From Paenibacillus sp. 19GGS1-52 (GTDB lineage Bacteria; Bacillota; Bacilli; Paenibacillales; Paenibacillaceae), in NCBI RefSeq assembly GCF_022369515.1, contig NZ_CP059724.1, forward strand, positions 6,200,001 through 6,264,000: a DNA stretch of 64,000 nucleotides, written 5' to 3'. The notes under the pieces are model-generated. The model made no database searches and had not been told where the DNA came from. It saw only the letters and a program-made list of their open reading frames with translations. The position numbers were made by a program, and so were the translations under genes. Each line of letters starts with the position of its first letter. Position 1 is the stretch's first letter. This document shows positions 26,106-34,696 of this stretch, piece after piece.

Positions 26106-26858
26106 TCAGAATGCCAGCTGTCCGCCGTCCACGACAATACATTCACCATGAATGAAAGCTGCATCGTCCGAAGCAAGAAAGGCGAATACTCCGGAGATGT
26201 CTTTCGGTTCACCAACACGGCCTAGTGGAATATGGCTGTGGATATAATTACTAACGAACTCAGGGTCGTCAATCGCCTCTGACATCGGTGTCTGAATGTA
26301 ACCCGGACATACGGCATTCACTCGAATTCCCGCAGCTCCCAATTCTACCGCCATCGTCTTGGTCAGCAGAATAATCCCACCCTTCGAAGCATTGTAATGC
26401 GCATATTTGGCTTCACCAACTAGACCATTCGTGGAGGACATATTAATAATGACACCCTTGCCCCGCTCTTTCATCCGGCGAGAGACACGCTGTGCGACAT
26501 AGAACATACCGCTCAGATTGACATCAATCATTCTCCGCCAATTGTCATCCCTGATATCTAGGAAAGACTCTTCCCAAGCAACACCAGCATTATTGGCAAG
26601 AATATCAATGACGCCACGCTCCTGAACGATACGCTCAACAACATCTTCTACCTGATCAGGCTGAGAGACATCAAGCACTTGGTACGAAACAGAATAGCCT
26701 AATGCTTTGAATTGTTCCTCCGTCTTGAGCAGCAGCGATTCCTGAATATCCGCTAGGACGACATGCGCGCCTTCTGCCGCGAAGCGCTCGGCAATCGCAA
26801 GTCCGATACCCTGGCCTGCACCTGTCACAAGCGCTGTATGATTTACAAATCGTTTCAT
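26106..26858 (-). CDS. Short-chain dehydrogenase/reductase
   Basis: 250 aa classical SDR. NAD-site TGAGQGIG (residues 13-20), NNAG near 89, catalytic Ser in INMSSTNG, Y-x-x-x-K as YNASKGG, and the typical RVNAVCPGYIQTPM and SDDAAFIHGECIVVDGG end. ADI after the second strand suggests NAD over NADP. GGAGG precedes the ATG. It lies between the RidA and PLP-enzyme genes. Confidence 0.92.
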   Translation of the reverse strand: MKRFVNHTALVTGAGQGIGLAIAERFAAEGAHVVLADIQESLLLKTEEQFKALGYSVSYQVLDVSQPDQVEDVVERIVQERGVIDILANNAGVAWEESFLDIRDDNWRRMIDVNLSGMFYVAQRVSRRMKERGKGVIINMSSTNGLVGEAKYAHYNASKGGIILLTKTMAVELGAAGIRVNAVCPGYIQTPMSEAIDDPEFVSNYIHSHIPLGRVGEPKDISGVFAFLASDDAAFIHGECIVVDGGQLAF

Positions 26859-26884
26859 TAAAAACCTCCACCTTCCCGTTACCG

Positions 26885-27259
26885 TTACTCCGCCTTGTAT
26901 GCAATAGCGTCAATTTCGACCTTAATTCCGTCCAAGCCGGCTTCCACACAAGTGCGCGCTGGGAAAGGCGTCTTGAAGTAGGTTCGATAAACCGCATTAA
27001 ACCGCTCGAAGTCAGCAAGGCTGGCTAAATAGACACTTACTTTAACGATATCATCCATCGTGTAGCCACCCGCTTCTACAATCGCTTGTATATTATCCAG
27101 CGTCAGCTTCGTTTCATCTTCAATGTTGCCACTCCTGATGCTTCCCTCTATATCCAGTGGCCCTTGCCCCGAAACAAACAGCATATTTCCAGCAGCGATT
27201 CCTTGGGAATACGGACCACTTCCGACAGATGCCCCTTTTGTACTAATCGCTTTTCTCAT
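26885..27259 (-). CDS. RidA (YjgF/YER057c) family enamine/imine deaminase
   Basis: 124 aa, full family length. Conserved YSQGIAAGNMLFVSGQGP at the start and FPARTCVEAG near residue 105 with the substrate-binding Arg. AGGAGAG precedes the ATG. RidA proteins hydrolyse 2-aminoacrylate and similar intermediates from PLP enzymes, which matches the fold-III PLP gene in the same operon. Confidence 0.93.
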   Translation of the reverse strand: MRKAISTKGASVGSGPYSQGIAAGNMLFVSGQGPLDIEGSIRSGNIEDETKLTLDNIQAIVEAGGYTMDDIVKVSVYLASLADFERFNAVYRTYFKTPFPARTCVEAGLDGIKVEIDAIAYKAE

Positions 27260-27300
27260 GGCTTTTCTCTCCTAACCGTTGATTAATATTAATAATCCGT

Positions 27301-29181
27301 TTACTGTGAAATCCGGCTTGGCGTCGGCATATGTTTATATAAATAACAATCGACGAGGCCTTCCTGGCCCTGATGCAAAAGCCGCTTCTCTTCGAGTTCC
27401 TCCAAACGGTCGACAGTACCCGCAAGATAAGCGGATATCCGCGCAATAGCAGTGTTCAGACTCATAAACAGGCCACCATAACGCAAATCGATAATATCCC
27501 AACCAAACGCCTTGTTCACCACATGCCAGCGTTCCAAATGATATGAACGGAGCCGCTCAACCCTTGCCCGAATTTCCGGAAGCAACTCCCGCACAATAAC
27601 CTCAAGTTCCTGCTTATTTCCGCTTAGGTAAGCGTCCGTAATTCGAATGCCCGCGTCTGCCTTCAGAGCAAGCACACTACACAGCCGTTCGAGCACTTCA
27701 AACACAAAGCCGTACTTGCCGTTACGAGTAGCATACAGGGCCATCTGCTCCTGAAGACTTGTATAATGTCCGGCCATATCCAGTCCACGTAAATTCTCAT
27801 CGAACAAACCCATCATTACATTCTGCCAGAGCATATAACGAGAAGGGTTATACGTCTCGTGATTGCCTAGCTTGATTCCCGGCGGTTCATCTACGTTCTT
27901 GATTGCCATGAAGTCTTCCATTCTGGCTCCGGTGCAATAATAAAAACGTCGACTTAACTTGGCTTCATCGAAATCTTTAGCATATCCATGTTCAGCGAAC
28001 AGCTGGAGACCGAGCAGCGCAGAGAACCAATCACACTCTGTTCCATCATCTCCCCACAGGGTGGCGATCACCTCTGTTACCCCTTCACGTTTGCACACAT
28101 TCAGCGCTGCATGGGTTGAATCAAAGGTAGCTCCGTAATTCAGCACATACCCCTTCCAGTTCCAGATGCCTCCAGCGAAAATCGGCGTCGATCCAAATCG
28201 TTTATGCCGGCGAATCCATTCCGTATAGAAATCCTCGTCATAATGGTAATAATCCCAATAAACAAATTGGACGTTATCGGGCATCCCTTCAATAACCTCG
28301 TCGGAGATGATACAATCCTTATCATAATAGTCCCCCTTAACCGAACCGGCACGGAAATACATGTCACTCCACATCATAGGGACCAATCCCAGCCGTTCAA
28401 CAATCTCCATAACCTTGTTCAGATGAACATTCATAATGTCAAATTTGGAATGCAGCCCGTTCTGAACCAGATACTCGCCAAGACCCAGTTTCCAGGCCTC
28501 GTCCATTCCGATATGAATACGCTTGGAGCGAACCGAATCCGATGCAGCAAGAAGCATCTGCTCAATAAATTCATAAGTACCTTCATGGCCGACCAGCAGG
28601 GTCTCATGATCATCGCGGATATCAGCAAATGCATTCCACTTCAACACATCCGCCAAATGGCTGAGCGTTTGAATACATGGAATCATTTCGATGCCGAATT
28701 GATAGGCATAATCATCCATCTCCTTGATCTCATCCTGTGTATACCGTCCTCTCATATACCCGAAGTACGGCTGCTCCTTTAAATCAAAGCTATCCTCGGT
28801 ATACAGCATGATCATATCAAGACCCATTAGTGCCATTCGCCGTAAAAAATCTTTTACCGATTCGCTGCGAATGACCGCCCCTCCCTGAGAGACATCAAAC
28901 ATCGGTCCGTTCATTTCAAATTGCGGCTCTTCCTCAATGTGGAATATACTTTCGCTCCGCAGGGCTTCCACAAGCAAACCAAGAGCCCGGAAGAAATGAA
29001 TTTTTCTATTAAAATAAATGCGTAGGCCGTTCCTATCGGCTTGAACGATAATCCGCGAGTCTGCATGGCGAATGACTTCTACTACACGGCCTTCACTTGT
29101 GAGCTCAATACCTGCTTCAGTGGCCAACTCCTCCAACCCTTCAGCTAATCCGTCCAAATCACCGGCAAACCATAATTTCAA
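27301..29181 (-). CDS. GH20-type beta-N-acetylhexosaminidase, cytoplasmic
   Basis: 626 aa. The N-terminal GH20b-like domain (to about 88) is followed by a TIM barrel opening FEMNGPMFDVSQGG. The catalytic Asp-Glu pair is in RIHIGMDEAW (Asp227-Glu228). A helical C-terminal domain of about 190 residues resembles that of small GH20 enzymes of Firmicutes. No signal peptide, so it acts on imported sugars. TTG 29181 follows AAAGGAGG by 8 bases. First gene of the minus-strand catabolic operon, with its own promoter and the shared regulatory element upstream. Confidence 0.87.
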   Translation of the reverse strand: MKLWFAGDLDGLAEGLEELATEAGIELTSEGRVVEVIRHADSRIIVQADRNGLRIYFNRKIHFFRALGLLVEALRSESIFHIEEEPQFEMNGPMFDVSQGGAVIRSESVKDFLRRMALMGLDMIMLYTEDSFDLKEQPYFGYMRGRYTQDEIKEMDDYAYQFGIEMIPCIQTLSHLADVLKWNAFADIRDDHETLLVGHEGTYEFIEQMLLAASDSVRSKRIHIGMDEAWKLGLGEYLVQNGLHSKFDIMNVHLNKVMEIVERLGLVPMMWSDMYFRAGSVKGDYYDKDCIISDEVIEGMPDNVQFVYWDYYHYDEDFYTEWIRRHKRFGSTPIFAGGIWNWKGYVLNYGATFDSTHAALNVCKREGVTEVIATLWGDDGTECDWFSALLGLQLFAEHGYAKDFDEAKLSRRFYYCTGARMEDFMAIKNVDEPPGIKLGNHETYNPSRYMLWQNVMMGLFDENLRGLDMAGHYTSLQEQMALYATRNGKYGFVFEVLERLCSVLALKADAGIRITDAYLSGNKQELEVIVRELLPEIRARVERLRSYHLERWHVVNKAFGWDIIDLRYGGLFMSLNTAIARISAYLAGTVDRLEELEEKRLLHQGQEGLVDCYLYKHMPTPSRISQ

Positions 29182-29239
29182 TTTAGAAACCTCCTTTTTC
29201 TATATACTGAAAATTAATTTTGCTCATTGAATACAAAAT

Positions 29240-29269
29240 AATATAGCACCCAAAACTTAAGGATGTCAA
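29240..29269 (-). promoter_or_regulatory. Promoter of the GH20 operon
   Basis: Minus strand TTGACA (29269-29264), 18-bp spacer ending GGGTGC, then TATATT (29245-29240). The spacer end, -10 and distance are the same as in the promoter of the S-layer beta-helix gene at 51249-51278. Confidence 0.8.
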
Positions 29270-29285
29270 CGCATAAACAGGCATT

Positions 29286-29308
29286 ATTGTTCCAAACCTG
29301 TACCAAAT
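29286..29308. promoter_or_regulatory. Regulatory element copy A (CCAAACCTGTACCAAAT)
   Basis: The 23 bases match 51285-51307 at all but one position. CCAAA is repeated 11 bp apart. It lies 16 bp upstream of the GH20 -35 and would cover the -35 region of the divergent regulator gene, whose TATAAT is at 29322-29327. A smaller dyad, GACAA/TTGTC, is at 29339-29354. Confidence 0.7.
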
Positions 29309-29376
29309 ACCGCAGACATAATATAATATGACTATCTAGACAACATTTTTTGTCCACTGAAATTGGAGGGGTATGG

Positions 29377-30783
29377 TTGATTAATAAAGAATTCCGATAT
29401 ATTGAACTGGCAGGAATTTTACGAATGGAGATTCTGTCCGGCTTTTTGAAGCCCGGTCAATTTCTTCTGCCCGAGAAAGAGCTCTGTCAGGTATACAGCA
29501 TCAGCAGAAACTCATTGCGTCAAGCCTTGGATTTATTAACAAATGAAGGGATTCTTATTAAAATGGTCGGCCGGGGCACGATGGTAGCCAAAGACCTGGA
29601 CATCACGAAACATGAAACTAATGTTCTCAATATCATCTGTCCTCAGCATTCCTCATACGTTATAAAGGCCCTTCCCATCTTAATCGAGATGTTTAAGGAA
29701 CATTATCCCAATGTTGAGTTTCGGCAGTTCCAAACAGAGTTGCGCAATGAACAGCTGTTAAAGGATTTATCCGGTTTCGGAATCCGCGCCGACCTTGTCA
29801 TTATGAGTGATAATGATATGCAGCGAGTCCCGCTGGATGAGTTTCTGCCGTTGGAGGACATCATGCCAGAGCAGGACTTTAACAATGATCATTTGGTGAA
29901 TGTATTCCGCCATCGAGAACGGTTGTACGCCGTGCCCCTCACTTACTCCCCGATCTTCCTGGCCTGCAACCCAAAGCTGTTTGCGGATAATGGTTTGGAA
30001 ATGCCGACAAAGGATTGGAGCTGGGAGCAGTTCGCCGAAGCAGCAAAGCGTATGACCCGAGACTCTAATGGGGACGGATTAAATGATATATATGGTTTAG
30101 GGTTATCCTCATCCTTGTACCGCTGGCCTGTGCTGGCCAGAAAGCATAGCTACTTGATGAAACAGGAAGCCTCTGGCCAGCTAAATACGGATGGACTCGC
30201 GGAATTCCTCGAATTTATTAGGAATTTGATTTATAAAGACGAAATTTCCCCGAACATCGCTATGAATGATTGGGAGTTGCTAGCTCAGCTGTTTGATGAG
30301 GGGCGTTTAGGGATGTTCCTGACTACGACACTCACCACAAGTATGCGCAACGAGAACTTTCCGGTAACCGTTATTCCGCTGCCCAAGAGTCCACTAGCAG
30401 TTAAGGGCAACCTCACGATTGCGAACGGGATGATGATTCCGCAGACTAGTGGTAATCCAAATTTAGCTAAGCTGTTTGTACAATTTTCGATGCGATTGGA
30501 CTTTCAGGTGCGCATGGCTAGAGAAGCCAAATTCCTCTCCATCTACCCTCAAGTGAACGAAGAAGTATGGACAGAATTGGAACTTAGAGCACTGGGTCTG
30601 AACGAAGATAACCCGGAGCAGCTTTTCTTTATGAATGAAATCCTGCCTGATTCGACAGTAGAAGTTATTTCCCAAGAGATGGTTAAATTCTGGGCAGGCT
30701 TTGAGACGCCCGTTGAATTGACTGCAAGATTGAGAGATATATTCATAACGAGTGATATCGTTTCCAAAGAAACCGCGAAGTAA
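29377..30783 (+). CDS. Hybrid GntR regulator with a solute-binding-protein domain
   Basis: 468 aa. Residues 1-80 are a GntR winged helix (IELAGILRMEILSGFLKPGQ, then the recognition part YSISRNSLRQALDLL and GRGTMVAKD). From about 90 to the end it resembles family 1 extracellular sugar-binding proteins: IRADLVIMSDNDMQ, YAVPLTYSPIFLACNPKLF, WSWEQFAEAAKRMTRDSNGDGLNDIYGL and PQTSGNPNLAKLFVQF. There is no signal peptide, so the binding domain acts as an intracellular sugar sensor. TTG 29377 follows GGAGGGG by 6 bases. Best candidate for the factor that binds the CCAAACCTRTACCAAAT elements. Confidence 0.88.
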   Translation: MINKEFRYIELAGILRMEILSGFLKPGQFLLPEKELCQVYSISRNSLRQALDLLTNEGILIKMVGRGTMVAKDLDITKHETNVLNIICPQHSSYVIKALPILIEMFKEHYPNVEFRQFQTELRNEQLLKDLSGFGIRADLVIMSDNDMQRVPLDEFLPLEDIMPEQDFNNDHLVNVFRHRERLYAVPLTYSPIFLACNPKLFADNGLEMPTKDWSWEQFAEAAKRMTRDSNGDGLNDIYGLGLSSSLYRWPVLARKHSYLMKQEASGQLNTDGLAEFLEFIRNLIYKDEISPNIAMNDWELLAQLFDEGRLGMFLTTTLTTSMRNENFPVTVIPLPKSPLAVKGNLTIANGMMIPQTSGNPNLAKLFVQFSMRLDFQVRMAREAKFLSIYPQVNEEVWTELELRALGLNEDNPEQLFFMNEILPDSTVEVISQEMVKFWAGFETPVELTARLRDIFITSDIVSKETAK

Positions 30784-30803
30784 CAATGCGGTTTCTTTTT
30801 TTA
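30767..30803 (+). terminator. Terminator of the GntR/SBP regulator gene
   Basis: AAGAAACCGC and GCGGTTTCTT pair around an 11-base loop that holds the stop codon region, followed by a run of T. Confidence 0.85.
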
Positions 30804-30833
30804 TTTAAATGTAAATTTAATTAACATTGATTA

Positions 30834-30890
30834 TTGACTTTTAGCAATATTATCGTGATATAATGGAACCTGTACTAAACCTATACCATT
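30834..30890 (+). promoter_or_regulatory. Promoter and regulatory element copy B for the deacetylase/ABC operon
   Basis: TTGACT (30834-30839), 19-bp spacer, TATAAT (30859-30864), then CTAAACCTATACCATT at 30875-30890, ten bases after the -10. The same layout with the same distances occurs at 51343-51399. The element lies where a repressor would block initiation. Confidence 0.7.
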
Positions 30891-30962
30891 AGATTCCTTT
30901 ATTATGTTATATTATCTATCACATGAATTGCAGTTGTTGTAATCGCGAAGGAGTGACCTCAG

Positions 30963-32693
30963 ATGAACATTAGCAAATTAGCAATTGTAAATGAGCGGTC
31001 CGTTCGCTTGCGAAGATGGCAGTATGGCGTTAATGCATTCGAAGGGTATACAGCGGAGATCCTGCAGCAGCTTCGAATTCCCTTCCATAGCTTTGAGTCG
31101 CTGGATGAAGCCTTGGCTTATCGACCAGACCTGCTAATCGCCGCCATTTGCGAAGAAAGTGCAGAGAACGGCAGGAAGTTGAAATCCTATGCAGAGAATG
31201 GAGGCACGGTTATTTCTTATGCGGGGTTAAACGGTCTGGCTAAGGAGCTGGGATATCATGAAGAACGCCCTCTCGGGGTAGGATATGCGTCACTTCCAGA
31301 GTTCAGCGATACCCCGTTGCGATCTCTGTCAGCCAAGCCTTGGAGCCCACACACCGGAGGTCAGCCCAACTTGAAACAGACGGGGCTTCTGCATAAGGAT
31401 AGCCCGGCGGGAGTTGAGTGTGGGCCTGCCCTGCTATCCATCCCCGTCGGCAAAGGATCGATTGAGCGCTGGTCAGTGAATATCCCCGCTTCAATCGTTG
31501 CCCTACAGCAGGGAACAGGACCTGTCTACGATGATGGTTCAGCAGCACCGGATGGAACGATTCCCATAAGAGAAGACATTCTAAAAGCGGATGACCGCTG
31601 TGCCATGGACTGGGAATATGACCGTCTGCAAACCCCGACGGGCATGAGCTACTATGCTTATCCCTATGCGGATTGGTGGCGACAAGTGCTGATCGGGCAT
31701 CTGATCTCCATCAGTGCCGCCAAAGGCACCTCCCTTCCGTTCCTTGATTATTGGCCTGATGGGATTCCAGCCGTATTGGCCATCTCCCATGATAGCGACT
31801 TGAATATAGACGTGCACGCCGAGACAACACTGAGATTACTCCGGCAAGAAGGCATCCGAACTACTTGGTGCATGCTGGAGCCCGGTTATTCACCGCATTA
31901 TTACGAAGAAGTGAAAGCCGATGGCCACGAGATTGCGCTTCATTACAATGCCTTGGAAATAGACGGCGGAATTTGGGGGGAGGAAGCCTTCTATAAGCAG
32001 AGTCAGTGGTTGAAGCGCTCCGCTCAGCTTCGAACAATTCCTTCCAATAAGAACCACTATACCTGCTTCGAGGGTTGGGGAGATTTATTCCACTGGTGCG
32101 AACGCAATGGGATTGAAGCGGATCAGACCAGGGGCCCGAGTAAAAAAGGAAACATTGGCCTGATTTTTGGTACCTGTCATCCCTACTTTCCGATCAGCGA
32201 TTTCACCGAAGGCAACCGTTTCTATGATGTACTGGAGATCGGCTTCCTCAGCCAAGACTTGAACCATCCAGATTTGTATGATTCCAGTGTTGTCGATCCG
32301 TTTCTGAATACCATCCAAGCAGCCGAAGGAGTTGCACACTTTCTCTTTCATCAAGCCCATATTCACAATTATGAATCGGTCAGACAGGCAGTACATGAAG
32401 TAGTGGATGGAGCCAAGAAACGCGGCTTCGCATTATGGACGATCAGCGAGATAAACAACTGGGAGCGAGCGCGTCGGAACTTGTGGATCGTCGGTATTGA
32501 TGATGCCGGATATCCCCTTCTAGAAGGAGCCGCATTACCGCAGCCAACGGCAGTTTATGTACCTGTGACCGTCAACGGTCCATCAGACGATGGAATCTAT
32601 GAGCGCAAATTCGGAGTTAAATGCAGAAAATATATAGTGGGCGAGAGGGGGATTGAAATTGCCGAAGAAAATGACCGCAGTCAGCCGGTTTAA
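30963..32693 (+). CDS. Cytoplasmic polysaccharide deacetylase-like protein with N-terminal ThuA-like part
   Basis: 576 aa. The first half resembles a class I glutamine-amidotransferase/ThuA-like fold (LLIAAICEESAENGRKLKSYAENGGTVIS is split by loops). The second half is NodB-like: IPAVLAISHDSDLNIDVHAETT opens the barrel and DGHEIALHYN supplies a His. The metal motif reads SHDSD rather than the usual FDDG, so chemistry may differ. No signal peptide. AAGGAGTG precedes the ATG. It overlaps the next permease gene by 35 bases. Function unproven; probably modifies an imported sugar. Confidence 0.7.
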   Translation: MNISKLAIVNERSVRLRRWQYGVNAFEGYTAEILQQLRIPFHSFESLDEALAYRPDLLIAAICEESAENGRKLKSYAENGGTVISYAGLNGLAKELGYHEERPLGVGYASLPEFSDTPLRSLSAKPWSPHTGGQPNLKQTGLLHKDSPAGVECGPALLSIPVGKGSIERWSVNIPASIVALQQGTGPVYDDGSAAPDGTIPIREDILKADDRCAMDWEYDRLQTPTGMSYYAYPYADWWRQVLIGHLISISAAKGTSLPFLDYWPDGIPAVLAISHDSDLNIDVHAETTLRLLRQEGIRTTWCMLEPGYSPHYYEEVKADGHEIALHYNALEIDGGIWGEEAFYKQSQWLKRSAQLRTIPSNKNHYTCFEGWGDLFHWCERNGIEADQTRGPSKKGNIGLIFGTCHPYFPISDFTEGNRFYDVLEIGFLSQDLNHPDLYDSSVVDPFLNTIQAAEGVAHFLFHQAHIHNYESVRQAVHEVVDGAKKRGFALWTISEINNWERARRNLWIVGIDDAGYPLLEGAALPQPTAVYVPVTVNGPSDDGIYERKFGVKCRKYIVGERGIEIAEENDRSQPV

Positions 32694-33609
32694 TTCAGAA
32701 CATTCCACCAAGTCGTTGCGAACGAAGCTTTGGAGTGAGCGGTATATTTTCCTGTTGCTCCTGCCCGGATTAATTTATTTTTTAACATTCAAAATCATCC
32801 CCATCTTCGGTAATGTGATTGCCTTCCAGGAGTTCAACCCCTTTAAGGGAATATGGGCAAGCGATTGGGTAGGATTCGCCAATTTCAGACGAATATTTGA
32901 AGACAGTGAAGTGCTTCGGGTGCTGCGCAATACATTATATATTTCCTTTATGCAGATCGTATTTGTCTTTCCGGCTCCGATTCTCCTGGCCATCCTGCTG
33001 AATGAGGTAGCTAATGAGAAAGTCAAAAAATTCATTCAATCTATCGTCTATTTACCCCACTTTTTTTCCTGGGTCGTTATTATCAGTATCTCCATGATCT
33101 TTCTGAAGCCCGAAGGCATTATCAATCAGGTGCTGCAAAGCTTCGGCTATGACTGGGTTTCGTTCATGACCAAACCACATCTATTCGTCCCGATTGTCAT
33201 TGTAGAGCTCATATGGAAGGAAACAGGCTGGTCAACAATTATTTTCTTGGCTGCACTTGCTTCAATTAATAATGAGCTTCTGGAGGCGGCCGTCATGGAT
33301 GGGGCTAACCGCTGGAAAAGAATCTGGAGCATCATCATCCCCTCGATCAGCGGAACCATTATCATTTTGATCATATTGCGATTGGGTACAGTACTTGATT
33401 CCGGCTTCGAGCAAATCTTCCTGATGCTTAACCCCTTCAATAAAGAGATTGGAAATGTACTTGATACCTTCGTCTACGAGAAAGGGATCAAGCAGAGCGA
33501 TTACAGCTTCAGTACTGCGGTAGGTCTGTTCAAGGGCGTTGTCGGACTCGTCTTAGTCTTGGGGGCTAATCGCATAGCCAAGAGATTCGGCCATGACGGA
33601 TTATTTTAA
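32659..33609 (+). CDS. Sugar ABC transporter permease (LplB/UgpA type)
   Basis: 316 aa with six membrane helices. The cytoplasmic EAA loop that docks the ATPase reads EAAVMDGANRWKRIWSIIIP. I choose TTG 32659: AGGGGG ends 7 bases upstream, whereas a TTG at 32653 is too close. An ATG at 32671 is possible. Starts inside the deacetylase-like gene, so it is co-translated. No ATPase gene is in the window; such systems often share MsmX. Confidence 0.9.
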   Translation: MPKKMTAVSRFNSEHSTKSLRTKLWSERYIFLLLLPGLIYFLTFKIIPIFGNVIAFQEFNPFKGIWASDWVGFANFRRIFEDSEVLRVLRNTLYISFMQIVFVFPAPILLAILLNEVANEKVKKFIQSIVYLPHFFSWVVIISISMIFLKPEGIINQVLQSFGYDWVSFMTKPHLFVPIVIVELIWKETGWSTIIFLAALASINNELLEAAVMDGANRWKRIWSIIIPSISGTIIILIILRLGTVLDSGFEQIFLMLNPFNKEIGNVLDTFVYEKGIKQSDYSFSTAVGLFKGVVGLVLVLGANRIAKRFGHDGLF

Positions 33610-33661
33610 AATATAAGAATTTATATGCTCCACGCAATAATTTATCCTTATATTTCTCGAA

Positions 33662-33699
33662 GAAACGGGTGCCGTCCATATAAATGACGAAGCCGTTTC
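33662..33699 (+). other. Inter-cistronic stem-loop between permease genes
   Basis: GAAACGG (33662-33668) pairs with CCGTTTC (33693-33699), with an inner CGTC/GACG stem. No T-run follows, so it is more likely an mRNA processing or stability element than a terminator. Confidence 0.45.
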
Positions 33700-33735
33700 A
33701 TCTTGACATCAACGCTGTGGAAGGGAGTGTCAACT

Positions 33736-34605
33736 ATGCATTATAAGACAAGGTCTGACAAATGGTTTGACGTGATTAATTATATTTTTCTGGGCTTAGT
33801 AGGACTATGTATGATCTTTCCCCTTTTGTATATTTTCTCAGTCTCCTTCTCTACTATGGAAGATTTTGTGCAGAGGGATATTATTTTATGGCCTTCCAAT
33901 TGGGACCTTGGCGCTTACAAGTATATCTTTGCTACGAAAACTTTTGGCCGAGCAATGCTCGTCAGCATTTGCCTTACCGCAGTGGTTACCTTCTTCAATC
34001 TGTGCATGACAAGCACGATGGCTTACGCCATCATACACCGCTTCACCGGTTCCAAACTGGTCCTCCGTATGGTTGTATTCACACTGTTATTCTCCCCTGG
34101 TCTGATCCCAAGCTATTTGATGGTACGCAACCTAGGACTAATCAATACGTACTGGGCGTTAATTCTTCCAGGAGCGATCAGCACCTTCAACCTCATTGTC
34201 ATCCGTCAATTTTTCCAGGGCCTGCCTAAGGAACTTTTCGAAGCAGCCAATATTGACGGGGCTAATGAATTGCAGATTTTCTGGCGAATCGCCTTGCCTT
34301 TATCCAAACCGGCATTAGCCGCCTTCACCTTATTCTATGCTGTGGATGCCTGGAACGCTTACTTCAATGTCATCTTGTATATGAATGACACGACAAAATG
34401 GACCATTCAGGTCGTGCTTCGGCAGTTGGTCATCGTCTCTCCACCAGACAACAATTTGTTATCCAGCCTGCTGCGGGATCCGCCTCCGTCGCAAACCATT
34501 CAAATGGCGGCTGTGTTGATAGCTACACTACCTATACTGGTGATTTATCCATTTCTACAAAAGCATTTTGCTAAAGGGGTGATGCTCGGATCAGTGAAAG
34601 GATAG
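33736..34605 (+). CDS. Sugar ABC transporter permease (YtcP/LplC type)
   Basis: 289 aa, six membrane helices. EAA loop EAANIDGANELQIFWRIALP. The extracytoplasmic VSFSTMEDFVQRDIILWPSNW is typical of the second permease of oligosaccharide importers. ATG 33736 follows GGAAGGGAG by 8 bases. Partner of the permease at 32659. Confidence 0.92.
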   Translation: MHYKTRSDKWFDVINYIFLGLVGLCMIFPLLYIFSVSFSTMEDFVQRDIILWPSNWDLGAYKYIFATKTFGRAMLVSICLTAVVTFFNLCMTSTMAYAIIHRFTGSKLVLRMVVFTLLFSPGLIPSYLMVRNLGLINTYWALILPGAISTFNLIVIRQFFQGLPKELFEAANIDGANELQIFWRIALPLSKPALAAFTLFYAVDAWNAYFNVILYMNDTTKWTIQVVLRQLVIVSPPDNNLLSSLLRDPPPSQTIQMAAVLIATLPILVIYPFLQKHFAKGVMLGSVKG

Positions 34606-34696
34606 GAAGTTGACGGGACGGCAGATGGATTGAACTGCAAGGCCATGCGTGGGGTTAAACACCCGATAGACACTTAAATACGGAGGGGATCTACTA

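Noticed and set aside
33662-33699. Stem-loop between permease genes as a terminator
   Set aside because: No T-run follows and the operon must continue into the second permease; kept only as a structure.
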